From Streptomyces sp. NBC_00461 (GTDB taxonomy: Bacteria; Actinomycetota; Actinomycetes; Streptomycetales; Streptomycetaceae), in assembly GCF_036013935.1 (NCBI RefSeq), contig NZ_CP107902.1, positions 9,085,001 through 9,149,000 on the forward strand: a stretch of 64,000 bases of DNA, given 5' to 3'. The position numbers and the translations under genes were made by a program. How positions within the stretch are numbered: position 1 is the stretch's first letter; every line of letters begins with the position of its first letter. A model generated the notes under the pieces. That model ran no database searches and was not told where the DNA came from. It was given only the letters and a program-made list of their open reading frames with translations. Positions 18,413-30,400 of this stretch are shown one piece after another.

Positions 18413-19759
18413 ATGTCCGGAGTACGCCCGGGAACACGTCATTACACCGTCGTCTGTTCCTCATGCGGAGCCCGATACGAGGACGACGGTCTCCTCCTCG
18501 ACTGTGACCGTCCCCACGAACCGGCATTCCTGCGCACCGACTACAACAGAACCGGAACCCGGACCGGTGAAAGCGCCGGCCTGTTCCGGCACGCCTCGCT
18601 GCTGCCGGTGACTCGCACCTTCCCCGACGTGCCCGGTCCCGTCGTCCACGCCGCCGAACGGCTGGGCCGCCGTATCGGTCTGGACCGGCTGTGGATCGCC
18701 TTCAACGGGTACTGGCCGGAGCGCGAGGCGTATCTGCCGACGTGCACGTTCAAGGATCTTGAGGCCTACACGGTGCTGGGCCGGCTGCCCGCCGAGCCGC
18801 CCGTGCTCGTGATTCCCTCGGCGGGCAACACCGCCGCCGCCTTCGCCTGGGCGGCCACCCGTCACCAGGTGCCCTGTCTGCTCGTCGTACCCGCCCCCGC
18901 CCTGGAGCGGATGCGGTTCCCCGCCCCGCTCGACCCCCGCGTCCGGATCGTCGTCCTCGACGGCACCGCCACCTACAGCGACGCGATCGCCTGCGCCGAC
19001 CTGCTCTCCGCGTTCCCCGGCCACCACGCCGAGGGCGGCTCGCGCAATGTCGGCCGCCGGGACGGCCTGGGCACCGTCATGCTGGCCGCCGCCGACGCCC
19101 TCGGGCGGCTGCCGGAGACCTATGTGCAGGCCGTCGGCAGCGGCACCGGAGCCATCGGCGCCCACGAGGCGGCACGCAGGCTGCGGACGGAGGGCGAGGC
19201 TCTGCCCCGTCTGCTGATGTGCCAGAACGCGCCCTTCGCGCCGCTGTACGACGCCTGGCGATGTACCGGCGCGGCACCGGCCGACCCCGCCCCCCGACTC
19301 GACCGCGACCGCGCCCCACATTTCGACCGCGACCGTGAGCATGAGCCTCTGGCCCGCGAACTGACCAACAGGCGCCCGCCGTTCACCGTCCGCGGCGGAG
19401 TCCGCGACGTGCTCACCGAGAGCGGTGGCGACGTGCTGTGCACCGACAACGTTGCTGCGCTCGACGCCATGGCCCTCTTCGAGGAGGTCGAGGGCATCGA
19501 CATCGAGCCGGGCGCCGGCGTGGCGCTGGCCGCCCTGGCCGAGGCGGCACGGGCCGGCCGCGTCCGCCGCGACGAACTCGTCCTCCTCAACATCACCGGA
19601 GGCGGCCGGGCCCGCCAGGCCCGCGACCTGCCGCTGATACCCGCCGCGCCCTGGCTGCGCGTGCCGTGGCCCGGACGCGACGAGGGCCCGCGGGCCGTCG
19701 CCGAACTCGTGGCACGGCAGCTGACCGGCCTCACGGCGGTCACGGAGGCCGCCCGATGA
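18413..19759 (+). CDS. Cysteate-synthase-like PLP enzyme (threonine-synthase fold)
   Basis: This 448-residue fold-type II PLP enzyme is of the cysteate synthase/threonine synthase branch. The N-terminus has the short cysteine-containing lead-in typical of that branch ([21 protein letters not shown]). The PLP lysine is Lys114 in TCTFKDLEA, followed by PSAGNTAAA for phosphate binding and a Gly-rich [11 protein letters not shown] loop. Known cysteate synthases turn O-phosphoserine plus sulfite into L-cysteate, while threonine synthases use O-phosphohomoserine. Which reaction occurs here is inferred. The ATG at 18413 has GGAAGG ten bases before it. Its stop overlaps the NRPS1 start by 4 bases, so it is translationally tied to the NRPS and very likely supplies a building block. 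Confidence 0.75.
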   Translation: MSGVRPGTRHYTVVCSSCGARYEDDGLLLDCDRPHEPAFLRTDYNRTGTRTGESAGLFRHASLLPVTRTFPDVPGPVVHAAERLGRRIGLDRLWIAFNGYWPEREAYLPTCTFKDLEAYTVLGRLPAEPPVLVIPSAGNTAAAFAWAATRHQVPCLLVVPAPALERMRFPAPLDPRVRIVVLDGTATYSDAIACADLLSAFPGHHAEGGSRNVGRRDGLGTVMLAAADALGRLPETYVQAVGSGTGAIGAHEAARRLRTEGEALPRLLMCQNAPFAPLYDAWRCTGAAPADPAPRLDRDRAPHFDRDREHEPLARELTNRRPPFTVRGGVRDVLTESGGDVLCTDNVAALDAMALFEEVEGIDIEPGAGVALAALAEAARAGRVRRDELVLLNITGGGRARQARDLPLIPAAPWLRVPWPGRDEGPRAVAELVARQLTGLTAVTEAAR

Positions 19760-22700
19760 CCCTTCCCCACGCCCTGGACGTGTCCGCCGCGCAGCGCTCG
19801 ATGTGGTTCGGGCAGCGGCTGGACCCCGCCGGGCCCGCCTACAACGTGGGCGAGTACACCGAGATCCACGGACCCGTCGATCCCGTCCGCTTCCGGGCGG
19901 CCGTCCAGCAGGTCGTGGCCGCCACCGAGACGCTGCGGGCCCGCTTCACGGCCGACGACGACACCGTCCGCCAGCTCGTCGACACCGACCCCGCCTGGGA
20001 CCTGCCCGTCGTCGACCTCACGGGCGAAGCCGACCCCCGGTCGGCCGCGGAGGCCTGGACGGCCGCCGACTTCGCCACACCGTTCGACCTCGAACGGTCA
20101 CCGCTCTTCCGGTACGCCCTGCTGAAGCTCGCCGACGCGCACTGGATCTGGTACCAGCGCTACCACCACATCGCCGTCGACGGCTACAGCTGCTCCCTCG
20201 TCGCGGGCCGGGTCGCCGACGCCTACAGCGCCCTCGTCACGGGCACACCGCACACCCCGCCGCCTGCGCCCCTCGCCCCGCTGATCGCCGCGGACGAGGC
20301 GTACCGCGCCGGCGAACAGCAGGTGTCGGACCGGGAGTACTGGACGGGTGTGCTCGCCGACCGTCCCGAACCGGTGAGTCTGTCCGCCCGCCCGCCGCAC
20401 GTCGCCGGGCGGTTCGTCCGCCGTACCGGTCATCTCCCGCACCCCGCGGGGGACTTGGTGCACGCGGCTGCCGAACAGGCGGGCACCCGCTGGTCGCGCG
20501 TCCTGCTCGCGGCGACCGCCGCCTATCTGCACCGGCTCACCGGCGCCCAGGACATCGTCCTCGGCCTCGCCGTCACCGCCCGCGCGAGCGAGACCGAACT
20601 CGCCACGCCGGGCATGGCCTCCAACGTGCTTCCGCTGCGGCTGACCGTACGACCCGACACCACGGCCCGCGACCTCGTACGACGGACGGCGTCCGCCACT
20701 CGCGACCTGCTGGCGCACCAGCGCCACCGCGGCGAGGACCTGCGCCGGGAGCTGGACGGGCCGCAGGACGGGCCGCGGTTCTTCGGCCCCGTCGTCAACA
20801 TCATGGCGTTCGGGCCGGAGTTGCGGTTCGCCGGGCATGCGACCACCCGCCACAACCTGTCCACGGGGCCTGTCGAGGACCTCGCCGTCAACGTGTACGA
20901 CCGTGCCGACAGCCACGGCATCCGGGTCGACCTCGACGCCGGCCCCGACCACTACACGGACACCGAACTCGCCGCCCACCACCGTCGTTTCGCACGCTTC
21001 GTGGAGCACTTCGCCGCAGCCGTCGTCGCCACCGGCACCCCGGTCGGCCTGGTTGAGGTGACACTGCCGGAGGAGCGCGCCGATGCCCGGCTCGCCGGCA
21101 CCCCTGCATCCACGGGCGGGGCGACGACCGTGCCGGAGCTCTTCACGGCCCGGGTCGCGGCCACCCCGGACGCCACCGCGATCCGCCACGCCGGAAACGT
21201 CGTCACCTACCGGCAGTTGAACGCCCGCGCCAACCGGCTCGCACACCGGCTGATCGCCCTCGGCGTCCGTCCGGAGGACCGCGTGGCGGTCCTGATGGGC
21301 CGCTCCGACGGGCTCCTCACCGCGCTGCTCGCCGTACTCAAGGCGGGCGGTGCGTACGTCGGCCTCGACCCGCGCGCACCGGCCGCCCGCACCCGGCAGA
21401 TCCTGGCGGAGACCGGCGCGAACGTCCTCCTGAGCGACACCGTGCCCAATGAGTCGTACGACAGCCTGGTCATCGTCAGCCCCGAGGACCCGACGCTCGC
21501 CGCCGAACCGGACACGGACCCCGCCGTGCTCCCGCACCCGGCGCAACTCGCCTACGTCAGCTACACCTCCGGTTCCACGGGCACCCCCAAGGGCGTCGCC
21601 GTCACCCACCGCGACGTGACCGCCCTGGCCGCCGACTCGGCGTTCGGCGACGGCGCGCACACGCGCGTGCTGGTGCACTCGCCGACCGCGTTCGACGCCT
21701 CGACGTACGAGATGTGGGTGCCGTTGCTGAACGGCGGAGCCGCCGTGGTCGCCGGGGCGGACGAGGACGTGGACGCCGCTGCCGTCGCACGCCTGACGGA
21801 GCGGCATGGACTGACGGCCCTGTGGCTCACCGCCGGGCTGTTCCGGCTGGCCGCCGAGGAGGACCCGGGCTGCTTCGCGGGCCTGCGCCAGGTGTGGACC
21901 GGTGGGGAGGCCGTCCCCGCCGACGCCGTGCGCCGGGTACTGGCCGCCTGCCCGGGGCTGACCGTCACCGACGGCTACGGCCCGACCGAGACCACGACGT
22001 TCGCCACCTTCCGCCCCTGCGCGGCAGGTGAGCCGGTCCCCGATCCGCTGCCGATCGGCCGCCCCCTGGACGGGATGCGTGCCTACGTCCTCGACGGAGC
22101 CCTGCAGCCCCTCCCGCCGGGCACGGTGGGCGAGTTGTACATCGGCGGCCCCGGTGTGGCCCGCGGCTACCTGGGCCGTCCCGGCGCGACCGCCGAGCGC
22201 TTCACCGCCGACCCGTACGGCCCGCCCGGCGCCCGCATGTACCGCACCGGCGACCAGGCGCGCGTGACGGCCGACGGCGAGCTGGAGTACCACGGCCGCG
22301 GCGACGGCCAGATCAAACTCCGCGGCTTCCGCATCGAGCCCGCCGAGATCGAAGCGCACCTCGCCGCCCACCCCGACGTCACCCAGGCGGTGGCCGCCGT
22401 GCGCGAGGACCGGCCCGGCGACCGACGGCTGGTCGCGTACGCGGTGTGCGCGGCCGAGACGCCGGGGGACCGGGGGATCGAGGGTGTCACCTCGGTCTCG
22501 GACACCCTGCGCGACCACCTCGCCGCCCGTCTGCCCGACTTCATGGTCCCCTCGGCCGTCGTGCTCCTCGACCGACTGCCGCTGACGCCCAACGGCAAGC
22601 TCGACCGGGCAGCGCTCCCCGCCCCGCCCGCCGCTGCCGCCCCGCAGACGCACGCGGCCCCGCGCACCCCGCACGAAGAGGTCCTGTGCGCCCTCTTCGC

Positions 22701-25700
22701 CGACGTGCTCGGACTGCCCGAACTCGGCCCCCGCGACGGCTTCTTCGCCCTCGGCGGCCACTCGCTGCTCGCCCTGCGTCTGCTGGGCCGCATCCGCACC
22801 GCCCTCGGTGTCGAACTGACCCTGCGCGACGTCTTCCAGGAGCCCACGCCGGCGGGGCTGGCCCGGCGGGCGGTCGCCGCCGGGACAGCGGCACGTCCCG
22901 CCAGGCGGCCCGCCCCGCGCAAAACGCCGGGCGAGGCCCCGTTGTCGTCCGCACAGCGGCGGCTGTGGTTCCTGCACCGCCTTGAGGGGCCGAGCGCGGC
23001 CTACAACATTCCCCTCGCCGTACGGCTGACCGGCACCCGTCTCGACGTGGACGCCCTGCGCGCGGCACTCGCCGACCTGGTCGCCCGGCACGAGATCCTG
23101 CGCACTGTCTACCCGGACACCGACGGGCTTCCATGCCAGCGGCTGCTGGAACCGACCACACCGGATCTGCGGGTCGCCGACCACGTCTCCGAGGCAGAAC
23201 TGGCCGATCGGCTGCGGCAGTTGGCGGGGGAGGGGTTCCGGCTCGACGAGGACGCCCCGTTCCGCGCCCACCTGCTGCCCCTCGGTCCCGAGGAGCACGT
23301 TCTTCTCCTCGTCCTGCACCACATCGCCGCTGACGGCTGGTCGCTGGACCCCCTCCTGCTCGACCTGGCGGCCGCCTGTCGCGCCCGGATGGAGGGACGG
23401 GAGCCGGGCTGGGCGCCGCTGCCCCTCCAGTACGCCGACTACTGCGCTTGGCAGCACGACCTGCTCGGCGACGCATCGGCCTCCGACCAGGATCGTCAAC
23501 TCGCCCACTGGCGCGAGGCGCTCGCCGGGCTGCCCGACGAACTCCCCCTCCCCGCCGACCGCCCGCGCCCCGCCCGCGCCACGCACCATGGCGGCGACAT
23601 CCCCGTCCGCCTGGACGCGGACCTGCACCGGCGGCTGCGCGCGGTGGCCACCGAGACCGGCACGACGGTGTTCATGGTCGTGCAGGCGGGGCTCGCCGCC
23701 CTGCTCACGCGCCTGGGTGCCGGGACCGACATTCCCCTCGGCACGCCCGTCGCGGGCCGCGCCGACGAGCTGCTGGACGACCTGGTCGGCTGCTTCGTCA
23801 ACACCCTCGTGCTGCGCACCGACACCTCGGGCGACCCCAGTTTCCGTGAGCTGCTGAGCCGGGTCCGCGAGACCGATCTGGCGGCCTACGCCCACCAGGA
23901 GCTGCCGTTCGAGCACCTGGTGGAGGCCCTCAACCCGCCCCGCTCGCTGGCTCGGCACCCGTTGTTCCAGGTGATGCTCGCCTTCCGCCCGACCGCCGGG
24001 CCCCGCCTCGACCTCCCCGGACTGCACGGCCGCACACTGCCCGTGGAGACCGGATCCACCAAGATCGACCTGACGTTCAACCTGGGCGAGCAGCGCACCC
24101 CCGACGGCTCTCCGGACGGCATCGAGGGCATCCTCCAGTACAGCGCCGACCTCTTCGACCGGCGTACCGCCGTGGAACTGGCCGCCCGTCTGGAACGCCT
24201 GCTGCGGGCCGCGGCCGGTGAACCCGATCGCCCCATCGGTGCCTTCGACATCCTCGGGGACGGCGAACGCCACCGCCTGCTGGCCGAGTTCAACGACACG
24301 GCACGGGAGGTACCGGACACCACCTTCCCCCGGCTCTTCGAGGCGCGCGTTGCCGAAGTGCCGGACGCCGTCGCGGCCGAGGACGGCAAGGACTGCCTGA
24401 CGTATCGTCAACTCGACCTCAGGGCAGAGTGGTTGGCGCGTGTTCTCGTCTCGCACGGTGCCGGTCCGGGACGGATCGTCGCGTTCTCGCTGCCCCGCTC
24501 CGTCGATCTCGCGGTCGCCGTGCTCGCCGTCCTCAAGGCGGGCGCCGCGTATCTGCCGCTGGACCCGGAGCACCCGGCGGAGCGCACCGCCCATCTGCTC
24601 GCGGACGCCGATCCCGTGTGTCTGATCGCCAGGGACCGGCCCCTCGCCGACCGTCCCACGGGCTGTCCCGTCGTGGATCCCGACACGAGCCCGGACGACC
24701 CGGGCCGGCCCCTCCCCGAGGCCCGGCCCGCCGACCCCGCCTACCTGATCTACACCTCCGGCACCACCGGCCGCCCCAAGGGCGTCGTCGTCGAGCACCG
24801 CAACCTCACCACCTATGTGGCCCGCTGCGTCGAGGCGTACCCGAGCCTGCGCGGCACCTCGCTGCTGCACGCCACGATGTCGTTCGACGCCACGGTGACC
24901 ACCCTGCACGGGGCGCTCGCCGCAGGCGGCCGGGTGCACATCGCCGGCTTCCACGACGCGGGCGCGGCACCGGCGAACGGCGGCTACACCTTCCTCAAGG
25001 CGACACCCAGCCACCTCCCCCTGCTGCCCGCGCTGTCCCACGACCTGTCGCCGGCCGAGGAGTTCATGCTCGGCGGCGAGGCGCTGGTCGGCGAGGCGCT
25101 GCGCCTCTGGCGCCGGGACCACCCCGACGTACGCCTGATCAACCACTACGGCCCGACCGAACTCACCGTCGGCTGCACCGACCACCGCATCGAGCCCGGC
25201 GACGACCTGCCGACCGGTCCGGTACCCATCGGCCGCCCCATGTGGAACACCCGGGCGTATGTGCTCGACAGCCGCCTGAACCCCGTACCGGCAGGCGTCG
25301 AGGGCGAGTTGTACGTCTCCGGCGACCAGGTGGCCCGCGGCTACTGGAGGCGCCCCGGCCTGACCGCCGAGCGGTTCGTCGCCGACCCCTTCGGGTCGTC
25401 CGGCGGGCGCATGTACCGGACCGGCGACCTGGCCGTGTGGCGGGGCGACGGCGCCCTGGAGCTGCGCGGACGGGCCGACGGCCAGCTCAAGATCCGCGGC
25501 CTGCGGATCGAGCCCGGCGAGGTCGAGGGCGTGCTCACCGCCCATCCCGGCGTCGCCCAGGCCGCGGTGGTGGTGCGCGAGGACGGGACCGGTGTACGGC
25601 GCCTCGTCGGATACGTCGTCGGAGTCGCCGAGGCCGGCTTCCCCGCCCTCCTGGCGCACGCCGCCCGGCAGTTGCCCGCCCACATGGTTCCCGAGGCGCT

Positions 25701-27459
25701 CGTGGCGCTCGACGCACTGCCGATGACGCCCAACGGCAAGCTGGACCGCGCCGCCCTCCCCGCACCGGCCGCCATCCGTGAGACGACGGGCCGGGCGCCG
25801 CGCACTCCCCAGGAGGAGGCCCTCAGGGACCTGTTCGCCGAGGTTCTCGGGGTCCCCGCCGAGGGCGTCGGCGCCGACGACGGCTTCTTCGACCTGGGCG
25901 GCGACAGCATCACCTCCATCCACCTGGTGAGCCGTGCGCTCGCCACAGGTCTGCGGCTGACTCCGCGTGACGTGTTCGAGCAGCGTACGGTCGCCGGACT
26001 CGCCGCCACGGCGGCTGCGCGACCGGCCACCGGACCCGGCCCGGAACAGGACGCGCCGACCGGCACCCTGCCCCTCACCCCGGCCATGCACCGGCTGCGC
26101 GAACGCGGTGGCCCGATCGGGGCGTTCAGCCAGTCCGTCCTGCTCGTCACCCCCGCGGGCGCGGACGAGAAGCGGCTGACGGCCGCGCTGCAGGCCCTGC
26201 TCGACCATCACGACGTACTGCGGCTGCGGCTGGAGCCCGACGGCCCGTCGGCGGAGATTCCGCCCCCTGGGAGCGTCGACGCGGCGACCGTGCTGGAACG
26301 CATCGGCGAACCGGCCGACTTCGCCGACGTGTTGGACAGATCCGCTTCCCTGCTCAGCCCGCGGACAGGCGAGTTGGTGCGGGCGGTGTGGTGCGATGCC
26401 GGCCCGGACCGGCCCGGACGGCTGCTGCTGACCGTTCACCACCTGGCCGTGGACGGTGTGTCCTGGCGCATCCTGTGCTCGGACCTGGCCGCGGCCTGGC
26501 GCTCGGAGGAGCTACCCGAGCCGGGGACCTCCTTCCGGCACTGGGCCCGCCTGCTGGAGCGGGAGGCCCGCAGTGCGGCACGGGCGGCCGAACTGGACGT
26601 ATGGCGCGCCATGTCGGAGTCTCCCGCCCCGCTGCTGGGTGCCCGCCGCCCCGATCCGCAGCGGGACGTCGTCGGCGGGATGCGCCATCTCGCCCGGCAG
26701 CTCGCGGCCGACGTCACCACCGAACTGCTCACCACCGTGCCCGCGGCCTTCCACGCGGGACCCGACGACGTCCTGATCGCCGCGCTGGCCGCCGCGTTCG
26801 TCCGATGGCGGCGCACCAGGGACGGCCACCCGGCCCTGCTCCTGGACATCGAGCGGCACGGCCGGGAGGACCTCGCCGACGGCGTCGACCTGTCGCGGAC
26901 GGTCGGCTGGTTCACCAGCATCGTGCCCGCGCGGCTCGACCTGGCCGGAGTCGACCCCGCGGATCCGGCCCAGGTCCTGAAGACCGTGAAGGAACAGCTG
27001 AGGTCCGTTCCCGACCACGGCATCGGATACGGCTTGCTCCGTCACCTCGACCCGGAGAACGGGCCGCTCCTCGCGGACCTGCCGGCGGCGGAAGTCGGCT
27101 TCAACTACCTGGGCCGAACGGCCCGTTCGGACAACGGCGACCTTCCCCTGGCGCCGGAGACCCTGCGCAACCTGGGCGCCGTGCACGACCCCGCCACACC
27201 CGTGGCCCACGGTCTGGAGATCACCGCCATGACCACCGAGGACGGCCGCCTCGACATCACCTGGTCCTGGGCCCCCGGCATCTGGTCCGAGACCGACGTG
27301 CACGCCCTCGCGGACGCCTGGCTGACGGAGCTGGCCGCGCAGACCGAAGGCGGCACCGGCGCGGCGGGCGGGCACACCCCGTCCGACCTGCCCCTGGTGT
27401 CGCTGTCCCAAGCAGAGATCGACGAACTCGAAGCCGAGTTCGGCAATGAGTGGAGGTAA
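19756..27459 (+). CDS. NRPS 1: C-A-T-C-A-T-E (starter module plus second residue)
   Basis: The product is a 2567-residue synthetase. The first C domain (HHIAVDG near residue 137) opens with [18 protein letters not shown]...YNVGEY, the pattern of starter condensation domains that attach an acyl group. A1 has pocket residues D-A-Y-W-W-G-G-T-F-K, closest to valine codes. T1 has Ser in GGHSLLAL near 1002. The second C (HHIAADG near 1188) is LCL type. A2 has pocket D-A-T-K-M-G-H-V-G-K, very near the aspartate code DLTKVGHIGK; Lys278 and His322 imply an acidic side chain. T2 carries GGDSITSI (near 2050), the form that precedes epimerisation domains. E ([10 protein letters not shown] near 2228, VGWFTS) gives a D residue. 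The C-terminus ends in a short acidic docking helix. It is probably acyl-Val-D-Asp or, given the upstream gene, D-cysteate. Confidence 0.9.
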   Translation: MTLPHALDVSAAQRSMWFGQRLDPAGPAYNVGEYTEIHGPVDPVRFRAAVQQVVAATETLRARFTADDDTVRQLVDTDPAWDLPVVDLTGEADPRSAAEAWTAADFATPFDLERSPLFRYALLKLADAHWIWYQRYHHIAVDGYSCSLVAGRVADAYSALVTGTPHTPPPAPLAPLIAADEAYRAGEQQVSDREYWTGVLADRPEPVSLSARPPHVAGRFVRRTGHLPHPAGDLVHAAAEQAGTRWSRVLLAATAAYLHRLTGAQDIVLGLAVTARASETELATPGMASNVLPLRLTVRPDTTARDLVRRTASATRDLLAHQRHRGEDLRRELDGPQDGPRFFGPVVNIMAFGPELRFAGHATTRHNLSTGPVEDLAVNVYDRADSHGIRVDLDAGPDHYTDTELAAHHRRFARFVEHFAAAVVATGTPVGLVEVTLPEERADARLAGTPASTGGATTVPELFTARVAATPDATAIRHAGNVVTYRQLNARANRLAHRLIALGVRPEDRVAVLMGRSDGLLTALLAVLKAGGAYVGLDPRAPAARTRQILAETGANVLLSDTVPNESYDSLVIVSPEDPTLAAEPDTDPAVLPHPAQLAYVSYTSGSTGTPKGVAVTHRDVTALAADSAFGDGAHTRVLVHSPTAFDASTYEMWVPLLNGGAAVVAGADEDVDAAAVARLTERHGLTALWLTAGLFRLAAEEDPGCFAGLRQVWTGGEAVPADAVRRVLAACPGLTVTDGYGPTETTTFATFRPCAAGEPVPDPLPIGRPLDGMRAYVLDGALQPLPPGTVGELYIGGPGVARGYLGRPGATAERFTADPYGPPGARMYRTGDQARVTADGELEYHGRGDGQIKLRGFRIEPAEIEAHLAAHPDVTQAVAAVREDRPGDRRLVAYAVCAAETPGDRGIEGVTSVSDTLRDHLAARLPDFMVPSAVVLLDRLPLTPNGKLDRAALPAPPAAAAPQTHAAPRTPHEEVLCALFADVLGLPELGPRDGFFALGGHSLLALRLLGRIRTALGVELTLRDVFQEPTPAGLARRAVAAGTAARPARRPAPRKTPGEAPLSSAQRRLWFLHRLEGPSAAYNIPLAVRLTGTRLDVDALRAALADLVARHEILRTVYPDTDGLPCQRLLEPTTPDLRVADHVSEAELADRLRQLAGEGFRLDEDAPFRAHLLPLGPEEHVLLLVLHHIAADGWSLDPLLLDLAAACRARMEGREPGWAPLPLQYADYCAWQHDLLGDASASDQDRQLAHWREALAGLPDELPLPADRPRPARATHHGGDIPVRLDADLHRRLRAVATETGTTVFMVVQAGLAALLTRLGAGTDIPLGTPVAGRADELLDDLVGCFVNTLVLRTDTSGDPSFRELLSRVRETDLAAYAHQELPFEHLVEALNPPRSLARHPLFQVMLAFRPTAGPRLDLPGLHGRTLPVETGSTKIDLTFNLGEQRTPDGSPDGIEGILQYSADLFDRRTAVELAARLERLLRAAAGEPDRPIGAFDILGDGERHRLLAEFNDTAREVPDTTFPRLFEARVAEVPDAVAAEDGKDCLTYRQLDLRAEWLARVLVSHGAGPGRIVAFSLPRSVDLAVAVLAVLKAGAAYLPLDPEHPAERTAHLLADADPVCLIARDRPLADRPTGCPVVDPDTSPDDPGRPLPEARPADPAYLIYTSGTTGRPKGVVVEHRNLTTYVARCVEAYPSLRGTSLLHATMSFDATVTTLHGALAAGGRVHIAGFHDAGAAPANGGYTFLKATPSHLPLLPALSHDLSPAEEFMLGGEALVGEALRLWRRDHPDVRLINHYGPTELTVGCTDHRIEPGDDLPTGPVPIGRPMWNTRAYVLDSRLNPVPAGVEGELYVSGDQVARGYWRRPGLTAERFVADPFGSSGGRMYRTGDLAVWRGDGALELRGRADGQLKIRGLRIEPGEVEGVLTAHPGVAQAAVVVREDGTGVRRLVGYVVGVAEAGFPALLAHAARQLPAHMVPEALVALDALPMTPNGKLDRAALPAPAAIRETTGRAPRTPQEEALRDLFAEVLGVPAEGVGADDGFFDLGGDSITSIHLVSRALATGLRLTPRDVFEQRTVAGLAATAAARPATGPGPEQDAPTGTLPLTPAMHRLRERGGPIGAFSQSVLLVTPAGADEKRLTAALQALLDHHDVLRLRLEPDGPSAEIPPPGSVDAATVLERIGEPADFADVLDRSASLLSPRTGELVRAVWCDAGPDRPGRLLLTVHHLAVDGVSWRILCSDLAAAWRSEELPEPGTSFRHWARLLEREARSAARAAELDVWRAMSESPAPLLGARRPDPQRDVVGGMRHLARQLAADVTTELLTTVPAAFHAGPDDVLIAALAAAFVRWRRTRDGHPALLLDIERHGREDLADGVDLSRTVGWFTSIVPARLDLAGVDPADPAQVLKTVKEQLRSVPDHGIGYGLLRHLDPENGPLLADLPAAEVGFNYLGRTARSDNGDLPLAPETLRNLGAVHDPATPVAHGLEITAMTTEDGRLDITWSWAPGIWSETDVHALADAWLTELAAQTEGGTGAAGGHTPSDLPLVSLSQAEIDELEAEFGNEWR

Positions 27460-27465
27460 CCCACG

Positions 27466-30400
27466 GTGACTCGGTCCGGTTCCGGAATAGCCGACATCCT
27501 GCCCCTGTCGCCGTTGCAGGAGGGCCTGCTCTTCCACGCCCTGTACGACGACGAGCAGTCCCCCGACCTCTACGCCACCCAGCAGATCCTGGAGCTGACG
27601 GGCCCCGTCGACCCCGCCGCCGTACGCGCCGCGGGCCAGGCCCTGCTCGACCGGCACCCCAACCTGCGCGCCTGCTTCCGCCGCCGGGACACCGGGCGGC
27701 CCCTGCAGATCGTGCCCACGGACGTCGAACTCCCCTGGGCGGAAGCCGACGTGTCCGCCCTCGGCGAGGACGAGCGCGACAAGGAATGGGAACGGCTGCT
27801 GGACGAGGAGCGCGCCCGCCGCTTCGACCTCGCGAGGCCGCCGCTCCTGCGCTACCTGCTGGTCAGGTGGTCCCCGGACCGCTACCGCCTGCTCCTCACC
27901 AACCACCACATCCTGCTCGACGGCTGGTCCAAGCAGTTGCTCGTACGCGAGTTCACCGCGCTGCACGCGGGCGAGCACCCCACCGCCCTGCCGTCAGCGC
28001 CCGCCTACCGCGACTACCTCGCCTGGCTGGGCCGACAGGACCGCACCGCCGCGGAGACCGCCTGGCGCGACGCGCTGGCGGACGCGGGCGAGCCCACCCT
28101 GCTCGCCCCCGGCCGGTCGGGCGCCACCACCGTGCTGCCCCAGGAACTGGTCGTCGAACTCCCAGAGCAGTTGACCAGCGCCGGCGAGGCCACTGCCCGG
28201 TCCCTCGGGATCACCCTCAACACGCTCGTCCAGGGGGCCTGGGGCGTACTGCTGGGCCGCCTCACCGGCCGCACCGACATCGTCTTCGGCCAGGCGGTGA
28301 CCGTCCGCCCGCCCGAGCTGCCCAACATCGCCTCCATGGTGGGCTTCTGCCTCAACACCGTGCCCACGCGCATCCGTTGGGACGAGAACGGCTCCGTCAC
28401 CGACCTCCTCACCGCACTCCACCACCGGCAGGCGGCCCTGCTGCCCCACCAGCACCTGGGACTCGCCGACATCCGGAGCGCGGCAGGGGGCTCCGGCGAA
28501 CTCTTCGACACCCTGCTCGCCTTCGAGAACCACCCGGCCACGACCGGCCCGGGAGCGGCCCGCGTCACCCAGCTCACCGGCCGCGACGCCACCCACTACC
28601 CCCTCACCCTCGCCGTCCTGCCCGGCCGCCGCCTCGCCCTGCGCCTGTCGTACCGGCCCGACCTGTACGACGAGCCGGGCGCCCGGCGACTCCTCGCCCG
28701 CTTCGCCGCCGTCCTGGAGGCCTTCGTGGCGGATCCCGCGCTTCGCGTGCGCGAGGTCGGCATCCTGCTGCCGGGGGAGCGGGAGCGGCTGCTGGGCGGG
28801 CCTGCCGGCACGGCCGTACCCTCTTCGGCCACCCTGCCCGAGCTGTTCGCGGACCAGGCGGCCCGCACCCCCGACGCCACGGCCGTGGTGCACGAGGGCA
28901 CCCGCCTCACGTACGCCGAACTGGACGCGCGGGCCAACCGTCTGGCGCACCTGCTCGCGGCACGCGGCGCGGGCCCGGAACGCCTGGTGGCTCTCGCGCT
29001 GCCGCGTTCGCCGGAGCTGGTGGTGGCCGTGCTGGCGGTCCTGAAGACCGGCGCCGCCTACGTGCCGATGGACCCGGAGTACCCGGCGGACCGGCTGGAG
29101 TTCATGCTGGCCGACGCCGATCCGGTGCTGTTGGTCACGGCGCCGGACGTGGCAGCCGGCCTGCCCCCGTGCGAGGTCCCCGTGGTCACGCCGGACGAGT
29201 CGCTGACGTATCCCGCCACGGCACCCGAGGCACCGTCCCTGAACGGCGACCACATCGCCTACGTCATCTACACCTCGGGCTCGACCGGCCGCCCGAAGGG
29301 TGTCGCGATCCCGCACCGGAACGTCGTACGGCTCTTCTCGGCCACCCGGCACTGGTTCGACTTCGGCCCGGACGACGTGTGGACGCTGTTCCACTCCTAC
29401 GCGTTCGACTTCTCGGTGTGGGAGCTGTGGGGCGCGCTGCTGCACGGCAGCACGCTCGTGGTCGTCCCGTACGCGGTGACCCGTGACCCGGAGGAGTTCC
29501 TGCGGCTGCTGGCACGCGAGCGCGTCACGGTGCTCAACCAGACGCCCTCGGCCTTCGGCGAACTCCTGCGCGCGGACGCCGCCCTGCCGGATGTCGGGGG
29601 CGAACTGGCCCTGCGGTACGTGGTCTTCGGCGGTGAGGCACTCGACTTCACGCGGGTCGCGGAGTGGTACACCCGGCACCCGCAGGACGCGCCCGTACTG
29701 GTCAACATGTACGGCATCACCGAGACGACGGTCCATGTCACTGGCCTGCCGCTGACCGAGGCCGCGGTACGGGACCGGCCGCAGACCAGTGGCATCGGAC
29801 ACGCCATCCCCGACCTGCGCGCCTACGTCCTGGACGCGGGACTGCGGCTGGTCCCGCCGGGCGCGACCGGCGAGCTGTACGTGGCGGGCGCGGGCCTGGC
29901 GCGCGGATACCTGGGGCGGCCGGGACTGACGGCCGGGCGCTTCGTCGCCGACCCGTTCGCCGCCGCTTCGGGCCAACTGATGTACCGCACGGGCGACTTG
30001 GTCCGGCAGTCGGCCGACGGGGAGCTGGAGTACCAGGGCCGGGCGGACGACCAGGTCAAGATCCGGGGCTTCCGCATCGAACTCGGCGAGGTGGAGGCGG
30101 CGCTCGCCGGCCACCCCGGAGTGGCGCAGGCGGTCGTTCTCGTACGGGACGAGCGGCTGGTCGCCTACTGCGTCGGAGGAGACCTCGACCCGGACGCGCT
30201 GCGCCGCCATGCGGGGCGCACACTGCCGGACCACATGGTCCCCTCCGCCGTGGTCGTCCTCGACCGGCTGCCACTGACCGCCAACGGCAAGCTGGACCGC
30301 GCCGCCCTGCCCGCGCCCTCCCTGCACAGCGGGGGACGCGCCCCGCGCACCCCGCAGGAGGAGATCCTGTGCGGGCTCTTCGCCGACGTCCTCGGCCTGG

